Origin: Neoscytalidium dimidiatum
Taxonomy: Eukaryota > Ascomycota > Dothideomycetes > Botryosphaeriales > Botryosphaeriaceae
Length of the DNA stretch: 64,000 nt
NCBI GenBank assembly: GCA_037367355.1
Contig: CM074702.1
Location: 496,001-560,000 of the forward strand
Reading direction: 5' to 3'
Positions 45,477 through 56,859 of the stretch are shown piece by piece. A program made the position numbers and the translations under genes. The notes under the pieces were generated by a model. The model was not told the DNA's origin and made no database searches. It was given only the letters and a program-made list of their open reading frames with translations. The stretch's first letter is position 1. Each line of letters opens with the position of its first letter.

Positions 45477-47171
45477 ATGTATAACTCCATCCGTGACGCT
45501 CATGAACACTCCTCATGGCATGCTTACAACCTCTTTATTGCCGGGCCAATTCTATTCCTCCTGTTCCAACTTTGGAAATACTGGCATGCGCCCTATTCAT
45601 CACCACTTGCTCTCGTCAGAGGCCCGAAGATGAAACACTGGTTCTACGGGTTCCTCACACCAGCCGAGGCAAGAACACTGCAGATGTCACCGAAACTTCT
45701 TGATCACTGCGCAGAACTTGACGGAGCTTGGTATGCAACCTTCACAAACCGCAGGCCAACACTTGTTCTCGGGGACCAGGAGGCAATAAACTACGTCCTG
45801 AATAACGCTCAAGCGTACGTGAGAGCCGAAGCACAAATGCGGGTGACAAGGCTCGTCTTCGGGGAGGGTTTGGTTGGTGTGGATGGCGTGCAACACAGAA
45901 GACAGCGGAAAGTGGTTGTCCCGGCTTTCAGCAGCGTCGCTGTTGATGGCATGGCGCCAGTATTCTACCGGATGGCTGAGAAACTCGCCAGCAACTGGGA
46001 AAATAGACTTAAAGAAGAAAAGAGATTCGAGACGAACGCTTACAGCGAGTTTGAAGCTTTCTACATGGATATCATCGGACTAGCAGGCTTCAAATACGGC
46101 TTCAAGTCCCTCGAAGGCGAACGTTCCGACTTGGAAGCCGCTTTCGTCAATGTCACCAAGAGCGCCGCTACGGGGTCTGTATATGCATCGCTGCGAGCAC
46201 AGTTTCCATTCGTCGGGACACTTGGTCACTTTCTCAGCAGGGAGCAGATTCAGCTCGACCGCCATAAAGAAAGCATTCAGAGCATCAGTAATAGACTTGT
46301 CCAAGACGCCAAAAACGGTATCAAGCAGCAAAGTGAAAGAGTTGACGAGCTCGGTGATCAAGAGGGCCTTCAAAGCAGAGACATCCTAACCCTCCTCGTC
46401 CAATCCAACCTGTCCAGCGATGTGAAAGATCGTCTGCCTGAAGAGGAAACTGTGTCCATGGTGCCAACATTCCTGTCCGGCGGCTACGATAACAATGCAG
46501 CGGTTATGTCGTACGCTGTACATGGCCTAACGTATTTCCCGGAGACCCAAGCACGTCTCCGAAGCGAGCTTCTCGCCCCTCCACTAGACTGTACCAACTG
46601 GCGTGACAGCCTTCGAGCCTTGGACCGTCTGCCCTATCTCGATGCCGTGGCACGGGAGGTCCTCCGGCTATACAGCTCCGCACACTCAATCCCGCGCACC
46701 TGCGCCAGGGACGACATAATTTCACTCGGAAAGCCTATCCAGCTACGCGATGGCACGTGGATGGACCGCATCCGTATCGCCGCGGGCGACGACGTCGTGA
46801 TCCCGCAGAAGTGGATGAATCTGGGCCCGGCCATATGGGGTCCCGATGCACACGTCTTCAAGCCGGAGCGCTGGATCGAGGATCCGCGCCACCCATACTA
46901 CATCGGCGGTTTACCTTCGAGTGTTGAAAAGTGCAAGCACTCCGGATGGAGCCATCTGATGACGTTCTCAGTTGGGCCGAGGAACTGCATTGGGTACAGG
47001 ATGGCGGTGGCAGAGTTCAAAGTCGGACTCGCTATCCTAGTTTCGAGCTTTGAGTTTTTGAAGCACGATGACATGAAGCATGTCTGCGGCGAGGTTCAGA
47101 TTGTTAATAGGCTGCGCGTTTGGGGAAGGGACGGGTATTGCATGCCTCTGTGGGTGAAAGTTTTGGGATGA
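45477..47171 (+). CDS. cytochrome P450 monooxygenase (564 aa, intronless)
   Basis: One uninterrupted frame starts at an ATG in good context (ACCAATG). An N-terminal hydrophobic anchor (about residues 18-34, LFIAGPILFLLFQLW) suggests ER attachment. The I-helix segment is at residues 334-340, the E-x-x-R motif (EVLR) at 394-397, the FKPERW segment at 461-466, and the heme-binding loop FSVGPRNCIG at 497-506 with Cys504 as the thiolate ligand. The I-helix reads SGGYDNN, so the usual Thr after the acidic residue is Asn. This may alter oxygen activation. The substrate is unknown. Absence of introns is unusual beside its multi-exon neighbours and could reflect family habit or retention from an intron-poor ancestor. 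Confidence 0.9.
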   Translation: MYNSIRDAHEHSSWHAYNLFIAGPILFLLFQLWKYWHAPYSSPLALVRGPKMKHWFYGFLTPAEARTLQMSPKLLDHCAELDGAWYATFTNRRPTLVLGDQEAINYVLNNAQAYVRAEAQMRVTRLVFGEGLVGVDGVQHRRQRKVVVPAFSSVAVDGMAPVFYRMAEKLASNWENRLKEEKRFETNAYSEFEAFYMDIIGLAGFKYGFKSLEGERSDLEAAFVNVTKSAATGSVYASLRAQFPFVGTLGHFLSREQIQLDRHKESIQSISNRLVQDAKNGIKQQSERVDELGDQEGLQSRDILTLLVQSNLSSDVKDRLPEEETVSMVPTFLSGGYDNNAAVMSYAVHGLTYFPETQARLRSELLAPPLDCTNWRDSLRALDRLPYLDAVAREVLRLYSSAHSIPRTCARDDIISLGKPIQLRDGTWMDRIRIAAGDDVVIPQKWMNLGPAIWGPDAHVFKPERWIEDPRHPYYIGGLPSSVEKCKHSGWSHLMTFSVGPRNCIGYRMAVAEFKVGLAILVSSFEFLKHDDMKHVCGEVQIVNRLRVWGRDGYCMPLWVKVLG

Positions 47172-47561
47172 AACATTCGCACGATTTTTTCCTTCTTTGG
47201 TTGGGAGAAGGTAGCGGACAAGGCTTCCAATAGTATGTAAGCATCCATCACGACCGCTCATCGACGGTTACCCTAGTAAGCGGCTGGCTTGTTGGGGCCA
47301 CCCTCAGCAACTAACCGAAGCAGAACCATGGCCGCGGAAGGCTCGGATGCCATGTAATTGGTGACCTTTTTAAACGGCTAGCAAGAGTCTTACGTTTGAT
47401 CAGACATTCCGTAAGATCTCTTTGATACTTTAGCGCCTGAGCACCTCTTTCTTACATTTTTCAAGGGGAGAAATGCCATTTAAAACGCAATTTTTACGTT
47501 GTGATTGACCGAAATTCCCTCTCAATTCTCCTTGCAGTATTTCCCGATCTACTGAAGAAGC
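47172..47561. other. intergenic, convergent 3' ends
   Basis: A short convergent gap between the P450 and family member C. It is expected to hold terminators of both; nothing else is visible. Confidence 0.5.
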
Positions 47562-50217
47562 TCAACTGAAGTAGAATTGGCCGAAGTCTACTGGCTTCTT
47601 GATCTTTCCCTCCTGCACAGGATAGACCATACAATCCTGCCGAATCTCAACTGCGCTCTCATGACTCATGTTCTCCTCATTCTTGGTTCCGCCGCTCTGC
47701 AGATCTACCCCGTCCACCTTTGTAGAAAAGCCCAGCAGCGTGAGGGCTGCACCTTCATCTGGTACAATAAGGTGCGGACCCTCATCGATGATTTTGACGT
47801 CCCCCTTCTCATACAGAACACCAACTGGTAGGGTTGGACGCTTGCATGGCAATAGGATCTGGTGTTCATCATGATCGAAATCATCCCTGATTACCGTCAA
47901 AATGTCGGCCAGCTGCGCGTAGGTACCAGCACAGAGTTTCACAGGAGTGCCTTCCATGAAGTTAAGTACGCCGAAATGCTCCTCATGGTGGACAACTGTA
48001 GAGCCCTCAGTGAAGTCTTCCTCAGCCCCCTTGTCGGTATCCTTGAGGTCGTCCGAGCAGATGGAAAAGGCGTCTCCATCGCACTCGCTCTCGTCGTCCC
48101 TAGCGTAGTCTCGGATCTGGATGGCCTCTATGACGCTGGGGCAGGGGCAGCTAAGATGTACGTCCGAGTCATTGTTTCCGAAGACTTGCCAATTGCCTCT
48201 GGAATCTGAGGCTGCGAACCTTGTGATCTCTAACTGTGAAGCTTCCAAGTCCTCCTTGCCGTCAAGCTGCAGCGAATCCTCGATAACGGCATCTTCATCA
48301 TCTTCCTCAGTGACGCAGCTGAGCGACTCGGGAAGTCTTAGCCGAGGATGGAAAGCAACTCTCTGAGTAGTATGAGTTGGAAAGAATCGTCCAGACCTTA
48401 GGGTCACGTCAAACTCTGAAGGGCTTCTCTGGCTGGCGATGTGTATCCTTGGCGTAGCACCAGGGCGAGCGTTTTCAGTGTAATAGGAACGAGGTTCGTC
48501 TCTTAATTCGGCAGGATCCTTACCAGGCTCGTCGAAAACAACCTCAGATATGGCCTCCATGGAAGCGATATTGAGCTCCTTGTGTTTGGCACCGGGCACC
48601 GCACCGTCACCGTCCCTATCGGGAACATCTGCAAAGGGGCTTTGAACGCCTAACTCCGGATTGTTTTCATTGAAGCTTTCTTCTTCTGTCTCCCACTGGT
48701 CCTCCTCATTCTTCTCCTGTTCTTTCTCCTCAATGATCTCAGGAGCCGGGCTGATGCAGCCGGACCTGAGGTTTATCTGCCGGATGGATCTCGAGAGGGT
48801 TGCTTGCTGGACCAGGTGTGGTTCCTGATAATAGCCACCACCCTCTTTGCTGTTGACAGATTGAGCGCCTTCGAACTCCTCCGAGTCACTATTATAAGTA
48901 ATCCAGTTGGAACTCGACTCAGACAGAGAGGATATGTTGTCTTCATTCTCCACCGGGATTGATACCTCTTTCTCAGTAAACCTCTTCTGAACGATTGACT
49001 CGTCGATCTGGAAGGACGCAATCTTATCACTGATGCCAGCCAATCTGAAGTGAAAATCATCAACGCGTTCCTCCTCAGTACAAGACTTGAATCGGATAGG
49101 TGACTTAGGTACCATGACGGCACTGGGGGTCGGGCTCTGACCCAGCTGACGGAAACCCATCGCCTTGGTGCCGCCGAGACTGCGGCCTGTGACATGCGGG
49201 CCGAGAGGAGTGAGAGACTTCTCTTCATTGTCGTTCTCATATTCAACTGTCTCGACTTGGTTCATCTTCGAGCGCTCTGGCAAGAAGACGCCGCGCGGAA
49301 GACGCTCCGTCGGGACGAGGTATCCATCTGTATCCGTGTGCCATGAAGGGAAATCTGCATCGGTCGGAGTCTTCAAACCCTTGGCACCACGAGGGTAACT
49401 TGGAGGCGGACCGTTCATGAGGTAATAGGTCTTCTTTCCCACGCTACCAGCCGGATATTTGGTGTCAAAATAGATGGGAACGCCGTAAATGTGGCTTTCC
49501 GCCCTGTTAAGGCAGCTTGCACGACGCGGGATGTCGTATCTGACCTCTCCGTCCACAGCCTGAGTGCGGACCCAGAACATATCCGCGGCAATATTCGGAC
49601 CCATAGCCCACTCGCAGACCTCCATCGATGTGGCGGTGTTCCAGTAGGGGGACGGCGTGTATCCCGGATCATCAGCATGGAGAGGGCCATAAGTGACCAA
49701 CAAACTATCGCTTGAGCTTATTTGTCCGCTTTTACTACTAATGCTCTGTACATCTCTCTCGGTAGAGTTCGGCAAAGAATTAGCGTAGTTGATAGAGTTC
49801 GCCGGGGAGATGATGGCGGATTCCGAAGCCGTCGGAACGGTGACTTTCATGTTCTCATTCATATTTAGCTTGGGAGAAGACAGAAGAGAGCGCTTCATAT
49901 CTTTTGAGCTGGAACCGCTTCTCGAGAACTTCTGGATTGACTCGGAAATTCTCTTGGACACTCTGAGAATACCCTTTACGGTCGATTTTGGAATTTTCTT
50001 CAACTTCGATACGAGGCGAGCGGGTGTTGATTCGCTGTTCAAAGTCAATGTAGAATTATGAAATGTAGCAGGTGATGTTACTATTCACTTACTCAGAGTG
50101 ATCTTTTCTACTGCTTGCGGGAGTCGTGCTGTCATCTGCCAGAACGGTGCTAACCGGGAGGCGAGCTGCCGAATATGCAACGCCGACAGAGAACATAGCG
50201 AGTCCAGCAGTATCCAT
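47562..50217 (-). CDS. full-length member (C) of the minus-strand paralogous family (865 aa)
   Basis: Exon 1 (50217-50093) and exon 2 (50034-47562) are joined by a 58-base intron (GTAAGT donor, ACAG acceptor), giving KDHSD-ESTPARL. The N-terminus is mildly hydrophobic (AGLAMFSVGVAYSAARL). A basic helix-rich segment follows at residues 45-80. The shared domain lies at about 171-307: SMEVCEWAMGPNIAADMFWV, RYDIPRRASCLNRAESHIYG, YPRGAKGLK and VFLPERSKMNQVETVE. The remaining 550 residues are acidic and Ser-rich with scattered short ordered segments, and the protein ends DFGQFYFS. I recognise no family. The order of motifs is the same in D (51557-53077), and both genes read in the same direction, which points to local duplication followed by strong divergence outside the domain. 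Confidence 0.75.
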
Positions 50218-51556
50218 TGACTTAGAAACTGGGTCTATAAAAGAAAATAAAGAGCTGAACCTGTATATTCAGATGCAAATATGCGCTGCAGAGATGAATC
50301 ACTGTTGTGGGAGTCGTACTCGATGATGGAATTGTCGTGATATTGATGTTGAGTATTTGTAGAAGGAGAGTATTTGTGTACTGGTATGAATCTCATTCAG
50401 ATACCCCCAAGGAGCCTTTGAAGAATATATACAGCGCCTTCGGTGACTATATGGGTGTTAAGCTCCTTAGGAGTGACTGGAGGCGTGATGTGCTTGTTGC
50501 TACCTGGCAACATGCTCACGGTTCGTGGTGTTTGTTGACACAGATGCTATGCTGGAAGTCCAAAAGTAAATGCTATACCAGGAGGAATTACGAAATCTGT
50601 GAGTGGTAAGTAAAGACGTTTTTAATGATTTGCGGGCGTGAACAGATACATACCTCAGGCCATCGCGAGGCGGATGCGGGGAGCGACTCGCCAATTTGTA
50701 GCCAAATAGTATATATTCTGTGTAATGATAATGATACAATGTTCATCTAATAGAACTTTGCACTATAACTTCTTCATGACCTTGAGCTGTGCCCCCAATT
50801 TCGGCTCTGAGCTCAGTACTAAGTCACCTTAGGCGTCTGCCACACCTGGGGTCACAAATAATCAAGTGAGGCGCTTGTATCATATTAAATCCATCTTAGG
50901 AAAGATATATGGTATAATAAAGTTGCTCACAACACCGTACAGGAAGAAAATGTCTTGCGCCCACGAAGATGACCACGTTCCCTACTCAACGGCAAGCTGG
51001 GATATAAGCAAACCATCGCACTAAGCGTTTCGAATGTCGCGCAAGCATACAGAAATTGCACTTTCAGAAAATTTCGATCATGTGATCTCCTAGATTATCA
51101 AACAAGCCGTCGGTATGAGTTCGACGTCTGACCGAGCTTGTTCGCACTTCGCAAAATGATGTAAAACAATGCGATCTGCTGTCACTGCCGCTGCCCCGTA
51201 TTCCCCCAGAGCAACAACATCTCAAAAGCAAACGAAAACTGCCGCTGAACAATGGAGATCCCCAGAGGCTCTGAAATTCACCGTAGCACCGCTTAAAGGA
51301 GAACAAAACAGGATAAAAGCATACCGTTTGCAAATGCTCAAATCCCAAAGCAGCAATATCCCGTGGTATAGCGCGCCTGATCGCAATGCGCCGTCATAGA
51401 CGCATCGCTATGCAAATCGCAAAAGCAACAAAAATATACCCGCTCTTCGTGACCAGTGGAAACAGTCACCCCAGTGCCTTCATCTGCATCCCAACTGCAC
51501 ATCCACGTCCAGACTCTCCACGCAAACATGTGCCCCTCTTCCATATAACCCCGGCA
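50218..51556. other. intergenic between members C and D
   Basis: This carries the promoter of C and the 3' flank of D. Short frames at 50307-50609 and 51064-51399 have no domain signal and do not match the family domain. Confidence 0.45.
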
Positions 51557-53077
51557 TCAGCCAATAAACGCAACAATCCCACCAACGACCGCAACCGCTG
51601 CAGCAACCCTATTCTTCCACGTGTCAGCGTGCGACGCCTGCCCTTTGACGCCCATGCCGCCATGCTGTGCCGCGAATCCCCGGAACAGCGTCTTCGCCGG
51701 CGCCAGCTTCTTGGCGGACGCAGTATCCCTGAGCGCGTGTGTAGGCGAGAAGAAAGTGAGGCTGGGCGGGGAAGGGAGCATGAGGTCGGTGGAGGTGGAG
51801 GAGGAGCGCGAGCGACCGTGGCCCATGAGTTTCGGGTTGGGTGGCGATGCGGTTTCGGTCTCTTCGTGGAGGTGGGAGGAGGGAGAGCAGTCGGACGTGC
51901 GTGGGTCGGACGTCATGGCGGTGGTGGTGAGAAGTGTGGTTGATGTGGTGGGAGGGATAGAGGGGACAGCAGTGTCCTCGCCGTTGTTGGAGGCGGCGTG
52001 AAGCTCGGATATGAGAGTCGTTGAAGGCGTCACAGGTGAGACAAATGGGAGAGCGGTGGTGATCTGGGCGGCATCTGTGCCGGTGCCCTTGAAGGTTGTG
52101 GTTGGTGAGACGGACTGGGTGGTGGTGTCCTCGTCCTCGTCGTCATTGATAACACAAAGCTCTTCTTCCGGCATGGCAGCCGCAAGCGACTCAACCGACG
52201 TGTTGAGGGAGTCGTTGAGGGGCCTTTCGGCACCCTCGTCCTCACTGCTGCTGCAAAAAGCAGCCCATTCCTCCTCCTCGCTGCTCTCCTGCTCCTCCAA
52301 CATCTCCTCCTCCTCCTTCTCCCCTTCCACCACCACGTCCTCCGCGCACCAAACGTCCTCCATGCGAGAACGCTGCGGGAAGTACTTCCCCGCCCTCAGC
52401 TGGGCGATCTCCCCGAGGGGAACGTAGTTTCCCAGCATTGCGATCTCCGGATCGCCCTCCTCCTTCAAACCCTTTCCCCCCTTCCTGAACGTCTCGGGAG
52501 GGCGCTGGGAATCCGCGCGGTAAAAGGTCCTGAGACCTCTTGCCGACCACGGGAATGCGATCCCAGCGCCCTCCCGGACCACGTACACTTGCGCGTACGC
52601 GCGGCGGAGCACGCTCGCGACGCGAGGGATGTCGTTGTGGGTGTAGTCGTCCAGGTGACGACCGCAGCTCAGGACCCACTGCGCGTCGTCCTGGATCCGG
52701 GGCGACTGCGCCCACAGGCAGACTTCCGGCGAGGTGCTGGTCCATGAGGCCCAGGAGGCCGACTCGCCGTCCATGGTCCAGCCGGGGTGCTCCCAGCTCA
52801 GGAAGGGGTCGGCTGGTGGCTGGTAGCTGGCTTCGGGGGCAGCTTCGTGCTCTGAGGAAGGAGAATCCGAGATGATCGTCCAGTTGGGCGAGGAGTCGGC
52901 GTCGGACGGTGCGTTGCCAGTGGTGGTGGGTTCGGCGGTGGCGGGCTGCGGACTTGCGGCGCTCTCGGTCTCGTCTTCTGCGGCTACAAGCTCATCATAC
53001 TCGGCGTCCCAGTTGATGGACCCGAAGCTGTCAAGGCCGGAGGCGAAGCTCTGGGAATTGATGGCCTGGGATGCCAT
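51557..53077 (-). CDS. full-length member (D) of the minus-strand paralogous family (506 aa)
   Basis: A single exon starts at ATG 53077 (the frame stays open upstream without an ATG). The start MASQAINSQSFASGLDSFGS is followed by INWDAEYDEL, also seen in the decayed copy A. The shared domain covers about residues 96-247: EHPGWTMDGESASW, TSPEVCLWAQSPRIQDDAQW, HNDIPRVASVLRRAYAQVYV, FRKGGKGLKEEGDPEI and LRAGKYFPQRSRMEDVWCAE. A Glu-rich and then Ser/Thr-rich disordered region follows. The last 16 or so residues (VAAAVAVVGGIVAFIG) form a hydrophobic segment preceded by Lys-Asn-Arg, which looks like a C-terminal tail anchor. That would place the protein on a membrane with the domain facing the cytosol. 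The function is unknown. Confidence 0.75.
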   Translation of the reverse strand: MASQAINSQSFASGLDSFGSINWDAEYDELVAAEDETESAASPQPATAEPTTTGNAPSDADSSPNWTIISDSPSSEHEAAPEASYQPPADPFLSWEHPGWTMDGESASWASWTSTSPEVCLWAQSPRIQDDAQWVLSCGRHLDDYTHNDIPRVASVLRRAYAQVYVVREGAGIAFPWSARGLRTFYRADSQRPPETFRKGGKGLKEEGDPEIAMLGNYVPLGEIAQLRAGKYFPQRSRMEDVWCAEDVVVEGEKEEEEMLEEQESSEEEEWAAFCSSSEDEGAERPLNDSLNTSVESLAAAMPEEELCVINDDEDEDTTTQSVSPTTTFKGTGTDAAQITTALPFVSPVTPSTTLISELHAASNNGEDTAVPSIPPTTSTTLLTTTAMTSDPRTSDCSPSSHLHEETETASPPNPKLMGHGRSRSSSTSTDLMLPSPPSLTFFSPTHALRDTASAKKLAPAKTLFRGFAAQHGGMGVKGQASHADTWKNRVAAAVAVVGGIVAFIG

Positions 53078-54910
53078 GTTGTGCGGATTTGGTGTGGATG
53101 ATTCGAATTGGTAGAGGATTGCCGTAAGCAACGTGAGGAGAAACTGGAGGAAACGGTTTACGGTGGACTGTGTAACGCTTTTGACTCGTTGCGATTTGCT
53201 GCGGTGGATATGGTGGTGCGGATAGAAGATCTGAGCGGAGAGCGGGGTGATACGGAGGTTTGCTTTGAAGAGAGTTCAGGAGTGCGCGGTTTGAAATGAG
53301 TTCGCGAAGTTTGGAATGTGTGGACAGAGGAGAGCATGCGGAGAGTGTTAGCAGAGTGTGCCAAAGTGCGGAAAATTTGTTGTTGTGCCGGTGATGTGCA
53401 GTTGCTGAAGGGGGACAACAACGGTCGTAGTCAAGAGAAGAGTAAACGCGCGCTGGTGAAAAGATAGTGCAATATAAGTACCACAGACAAAAGAGTATCA
53501 GCTTCACGTCATAGAATGGCTATTGTCGTCAATTGTTCCATTGATGGCAATCGCCTTGCCAACAGACACATTCAGCCGGTGAATGGCGGCATCACCGAAC
53601 TAGCGGCGGCGGTCACTTGCGCTATTGTTGCCATTGCAACCATCGAGCTCTTTCTTGGCCATTCCAAGCATTGAGTATCCCTCAAGAGCTGTTAATAAAC
53701 AATTTCGAATGGTTTCTAAGCTCCTAAGCAGCTGGGCTGTATCATGAATTCCTGGACACAGACACACCGCGGCGCAACCGCACAGCAGCATCACTGTGGC
53801 TCTCGTATGGAGGACTCTTTCGAAAAAAAAAATGATTAGGGATTGTGGCATATAAGAGAAGATGTGTATAGATGCCATCTTAAATGCACCGCTTGCTCTT
53901 CTCCAGTACACTGGGAACTGGAGAAATCGGAAAAGGTGACTCGGTTTGCTGGCTGCTATCGAAGGCTCATTCCTTTTCTTTGCTGTCTACACTACACCTG
54001 AATCTCTTGGCTTAGAGACAAGCTTAATCTCTCCTATGAAAATTTGGATTACTTACATTCTTCTGAGCCATATGTTGCGCACAAAGTCTGTCTTCGGACA
54101 TGAGGCTGCCCTGAAATCTCGCTGCCTAAATCACATCATATCCTGGGACAGGCCAATAGACATCGTAAATGCCGGAATACTTGCGGTCTTCGAACGGCAA
54201 TCCTGACGCAAAAAGCGTCTTATATTTGGCCTTCCTCTCCCCCCCCCTTTTTTTTTCATAGGTCATGTCTGATACTCTGCTCGCGAAAGAGAATCAGATA
54301 TAGCCGCGAGAGTCTGGTCCACTTGATACACACACGCTGGGATATAATTCAGCCGTAATGTCTTCCCAGCTAAATACATGCTGCTCTCTTTACGGCATCT
54401 TTACGGCGCTTGGCCAGCGTGGTCAGCGGTCGGTAGAAATTTGTTCCCCATCATAGACTAAATTTGCCAGCCGCTTGAAAAATATACCGAAGGTCATGTC
54501 ATCCACGGACTACATAAGCATTTTGCTTATGGAGCTCTTGAATGTATCAGAACTTTTGCTGATCTGTCTGAAGTCTGTAAAAGCAACGTGCGTATACTGA
54601 ATCCTTCTCCAGCAGAGAATGTATTTTTGAGAGCGGAAAAGCGCAGATGTGCATCGGATAAGTGGTGGTGAGACGGCATGGGCGCCGGCAACGTCAGCCG
54701 AAGACCCTGGCGGCGGTATCGGCAGCAGCTCGGACAGAGCACGGCGGGGTCGGGGTCGGTATTTCAGCGTCAGAGCTCCCACCAGGTCTCCACTCCCCGC
54801 GCTGCTGCAATCGACAGCTCCAATTGCACCATTGCTCTCCTCCAGCCTCGACAACTTGCCCCTCCATTTTTTTTTTTGGCGCATCGCAAATAGCAACCCA
54901 CCAGACTTTT
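53078..54910. other. intergenic, 1.8 kb
   Basis: This holds the promoter of member D and that of the SDR gene. Short frames at 53600-54206 and 54510-54896 have no domain support. Poly-A and poly-T tracts occur at 53824 and 54238-54257. Confidence 0.45.
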
Positions 54911-56022
54911 ATGCGCTTCTTCCGCCATCTCATCCGTACGAGCGCTGCTTTCGCCCGCACAGCTTCACGTCCTCGCGTCGCAGCAGCCTTTCCCCAACTT
55001 TTCGACTCGTCAATCACCGCCCGCGCCATGTCGTCCGCCGTCGCCAAGCGCCTCGAAGGCAAGACCGTCGTCATCACCGGCGCCAGCTCTGGCATTGGCC
55101 GCAGTACCGCTTTCGAATTCGCCCGCACAAGCCCCAAGGATCTGCGTCTGATCCTAACCGCCCGTCGCGTTGACACCCTCAAGCAGATTGCCGAGGATAT
55201 CAAGAAGGAGGTTGGCGAGGGCGTCAAGGTGCTGCCCGTGAAGCTGGACGTCAGCAACCCGTCCGAAGTGAAGAGCTTCGTGCCAAACTTGCCCGATGAG
55301 TGGAAGAACATTGATGTGCTGGTCAACAATGCGTGAGTTGTGTTGTGAGTCACCTGTGGGAAACTTGATGCTGAACAGTCACATAGCGGCCTCGTCAAGG
55401 GCGTCGCCCAAGCTCCAGAGATCGCCGAGGAAGACATCAACGTTATGTTCCAGACCAACGTCACCGGCTTGATTGGCATGACCCAGGAGGTCCTGAAGAT
55501 TTACAAGTCGCGTCCCGACGGCGGCAAGGGCGACATCATCAATGTCGGTAGCATTGCTGGTCGTGAGGGCTACCCTGGTGGCAGCATCTACTGCGCCACT
55601 AAGGCTGCCGTGCGCACATTTACCGATGCTTTGAGGAGAGAGCTTATCGCGACCCGTATCAGGGTCATTGAGGTCGATCCCGGTCAGGTCGAGACGGTGC
55701 GCTGATATTAACCGGATGCCTTATCAACAGAGCGGAAGCTAATTGCTTGCGTAGGAATTCTCGGTCGTCCGCTTCTATGGCGATAAAGCCAAGGCTGATG
55801 CCGTTTACAAGGGCGTCGACCCTCTGACGCCCGACGACATTGCGGAAGTCATCGTCTTCGCTGCCGGCCGCCGCGAGAACGTCGTTATTGCCGACACTCT
55901 GATTTTCCCCAACCACCAGGTAAGCCAAATAACCTGCTTTCAGGCACGAGCGCGAGAGATGGATGAGCAGTTGATACTGACGGATGAAGGCATCCGCCAC
56001 GGTCATGCACCGGAGGTCGTGA
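54911..56022 (+). CDS. NADP-dependent short-chain dehydrogenase, 3-hydroxy acid type (yeast YMR226C-like)
   Basis: Four exons: 54911-55332, 55387-55696, 55755-55919 and 55990-56022 (309 residues). All junctions keep frame and rebuild the classical SDR. The cofactor motif is TGASSGIG, followed by NNAG, then IINVGSIAGREGYPGGSIYC with the catalytic Ser and the YCATK (Tyr-x-x-x-Lys) pair. The block VDPGQVETEFSVVRFYGDK and the last exon ASATVMHRRS are typical of the fungal YMR226C/YdfG branch, which oxidises serine and related 3-hydroxy acids with NADP. The first 39 residues before MSSAVAKRLEGK are rich in Arg, Ala and Phe with almost no acidic residues, and look like a mitochondrial presequence. 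Starting at 55028 gives the usual ~270-residue cytosolic size, so both forms may be made. Confidence 0.9.
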
Positions 56023-56859
56023 ACGAATCAACATGCTTGGAGTTTCTGACGAACTGTACAGGCTGGTGCCGGCGGCGCAATGTACAGAAGACCTGTGACG
56101 GACACAAAAATGTAGATATGGTGCTGAACATAGAAGAGGTCGATTACGCGAGCAGTCACATATTGTTGGATAGGCCGGAAGCGCGAAATCCAAGTGTACA
56201 CGAAGATAAACCAGTTAGCGGTGTGACACCGTTGGATCTAGAGAACGCAACACCCTTGCGAGAGAATATCAATCTACAAATCGCGCACGCGACAACAAGA
56301 ACGCTCTGTATGCTTCGTTCAATGCCTCTCATCCTTCTTTCCCGAAACGCCCAATCACTCTCGCTTCGCTGCCCGCTGAACCGAACCACACATCTTGCAG
56401 GGAATCGGAAACGGACACAAAATCTCAGCATACAAACAAAAGTAAGCGGCACCTTTCCGTCAGCCAGGGCCGATGGTGTATTGGACAACATCAGTGCCTT
56501 CCAAGGTTCTCGACAAGACAGGATATAAGACGGGCTGTGCTTTGCGTGGGCCCTGTAGGCTTTTGCAGTGTCAGTCCGAAGAAATGAAGATGCTGGTATT
56601 TTCAGAAATGAACATCGCCATCCAGGTTGGACACAATACCCAGGAGTGGGGCTGCGAAGAGACCAGCTTCTTGGTCCAATCCGGGCTGATAGAGCATCAG
56701 CCTGCGGAGAATATATATCGGTGAGGACGGTATTGGGCTTGTTCAAGATCTGGGACCACATGCCTCGTCCATCCCTTGATCCAGACTATATATCTACTTA
56801 TTTGACCAGCCGTGAAACCGACTTGAGCAAAATCCCGAATACCATCCATTAAATCCATT
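56023..56859. other. intergenic
   Basis: The open frames here (plus 56023-56528, minus 56761-56156) overlap one another and have no domain signal. I do not annotate a gene. Confidence 0.45.

Noticed and set aside
56156..56761. 201-codon minus-strand frame
   Set aside because: It overlaps another long frame on the plus strand, has no motif, and its composition does not resemble neighbouring genes.
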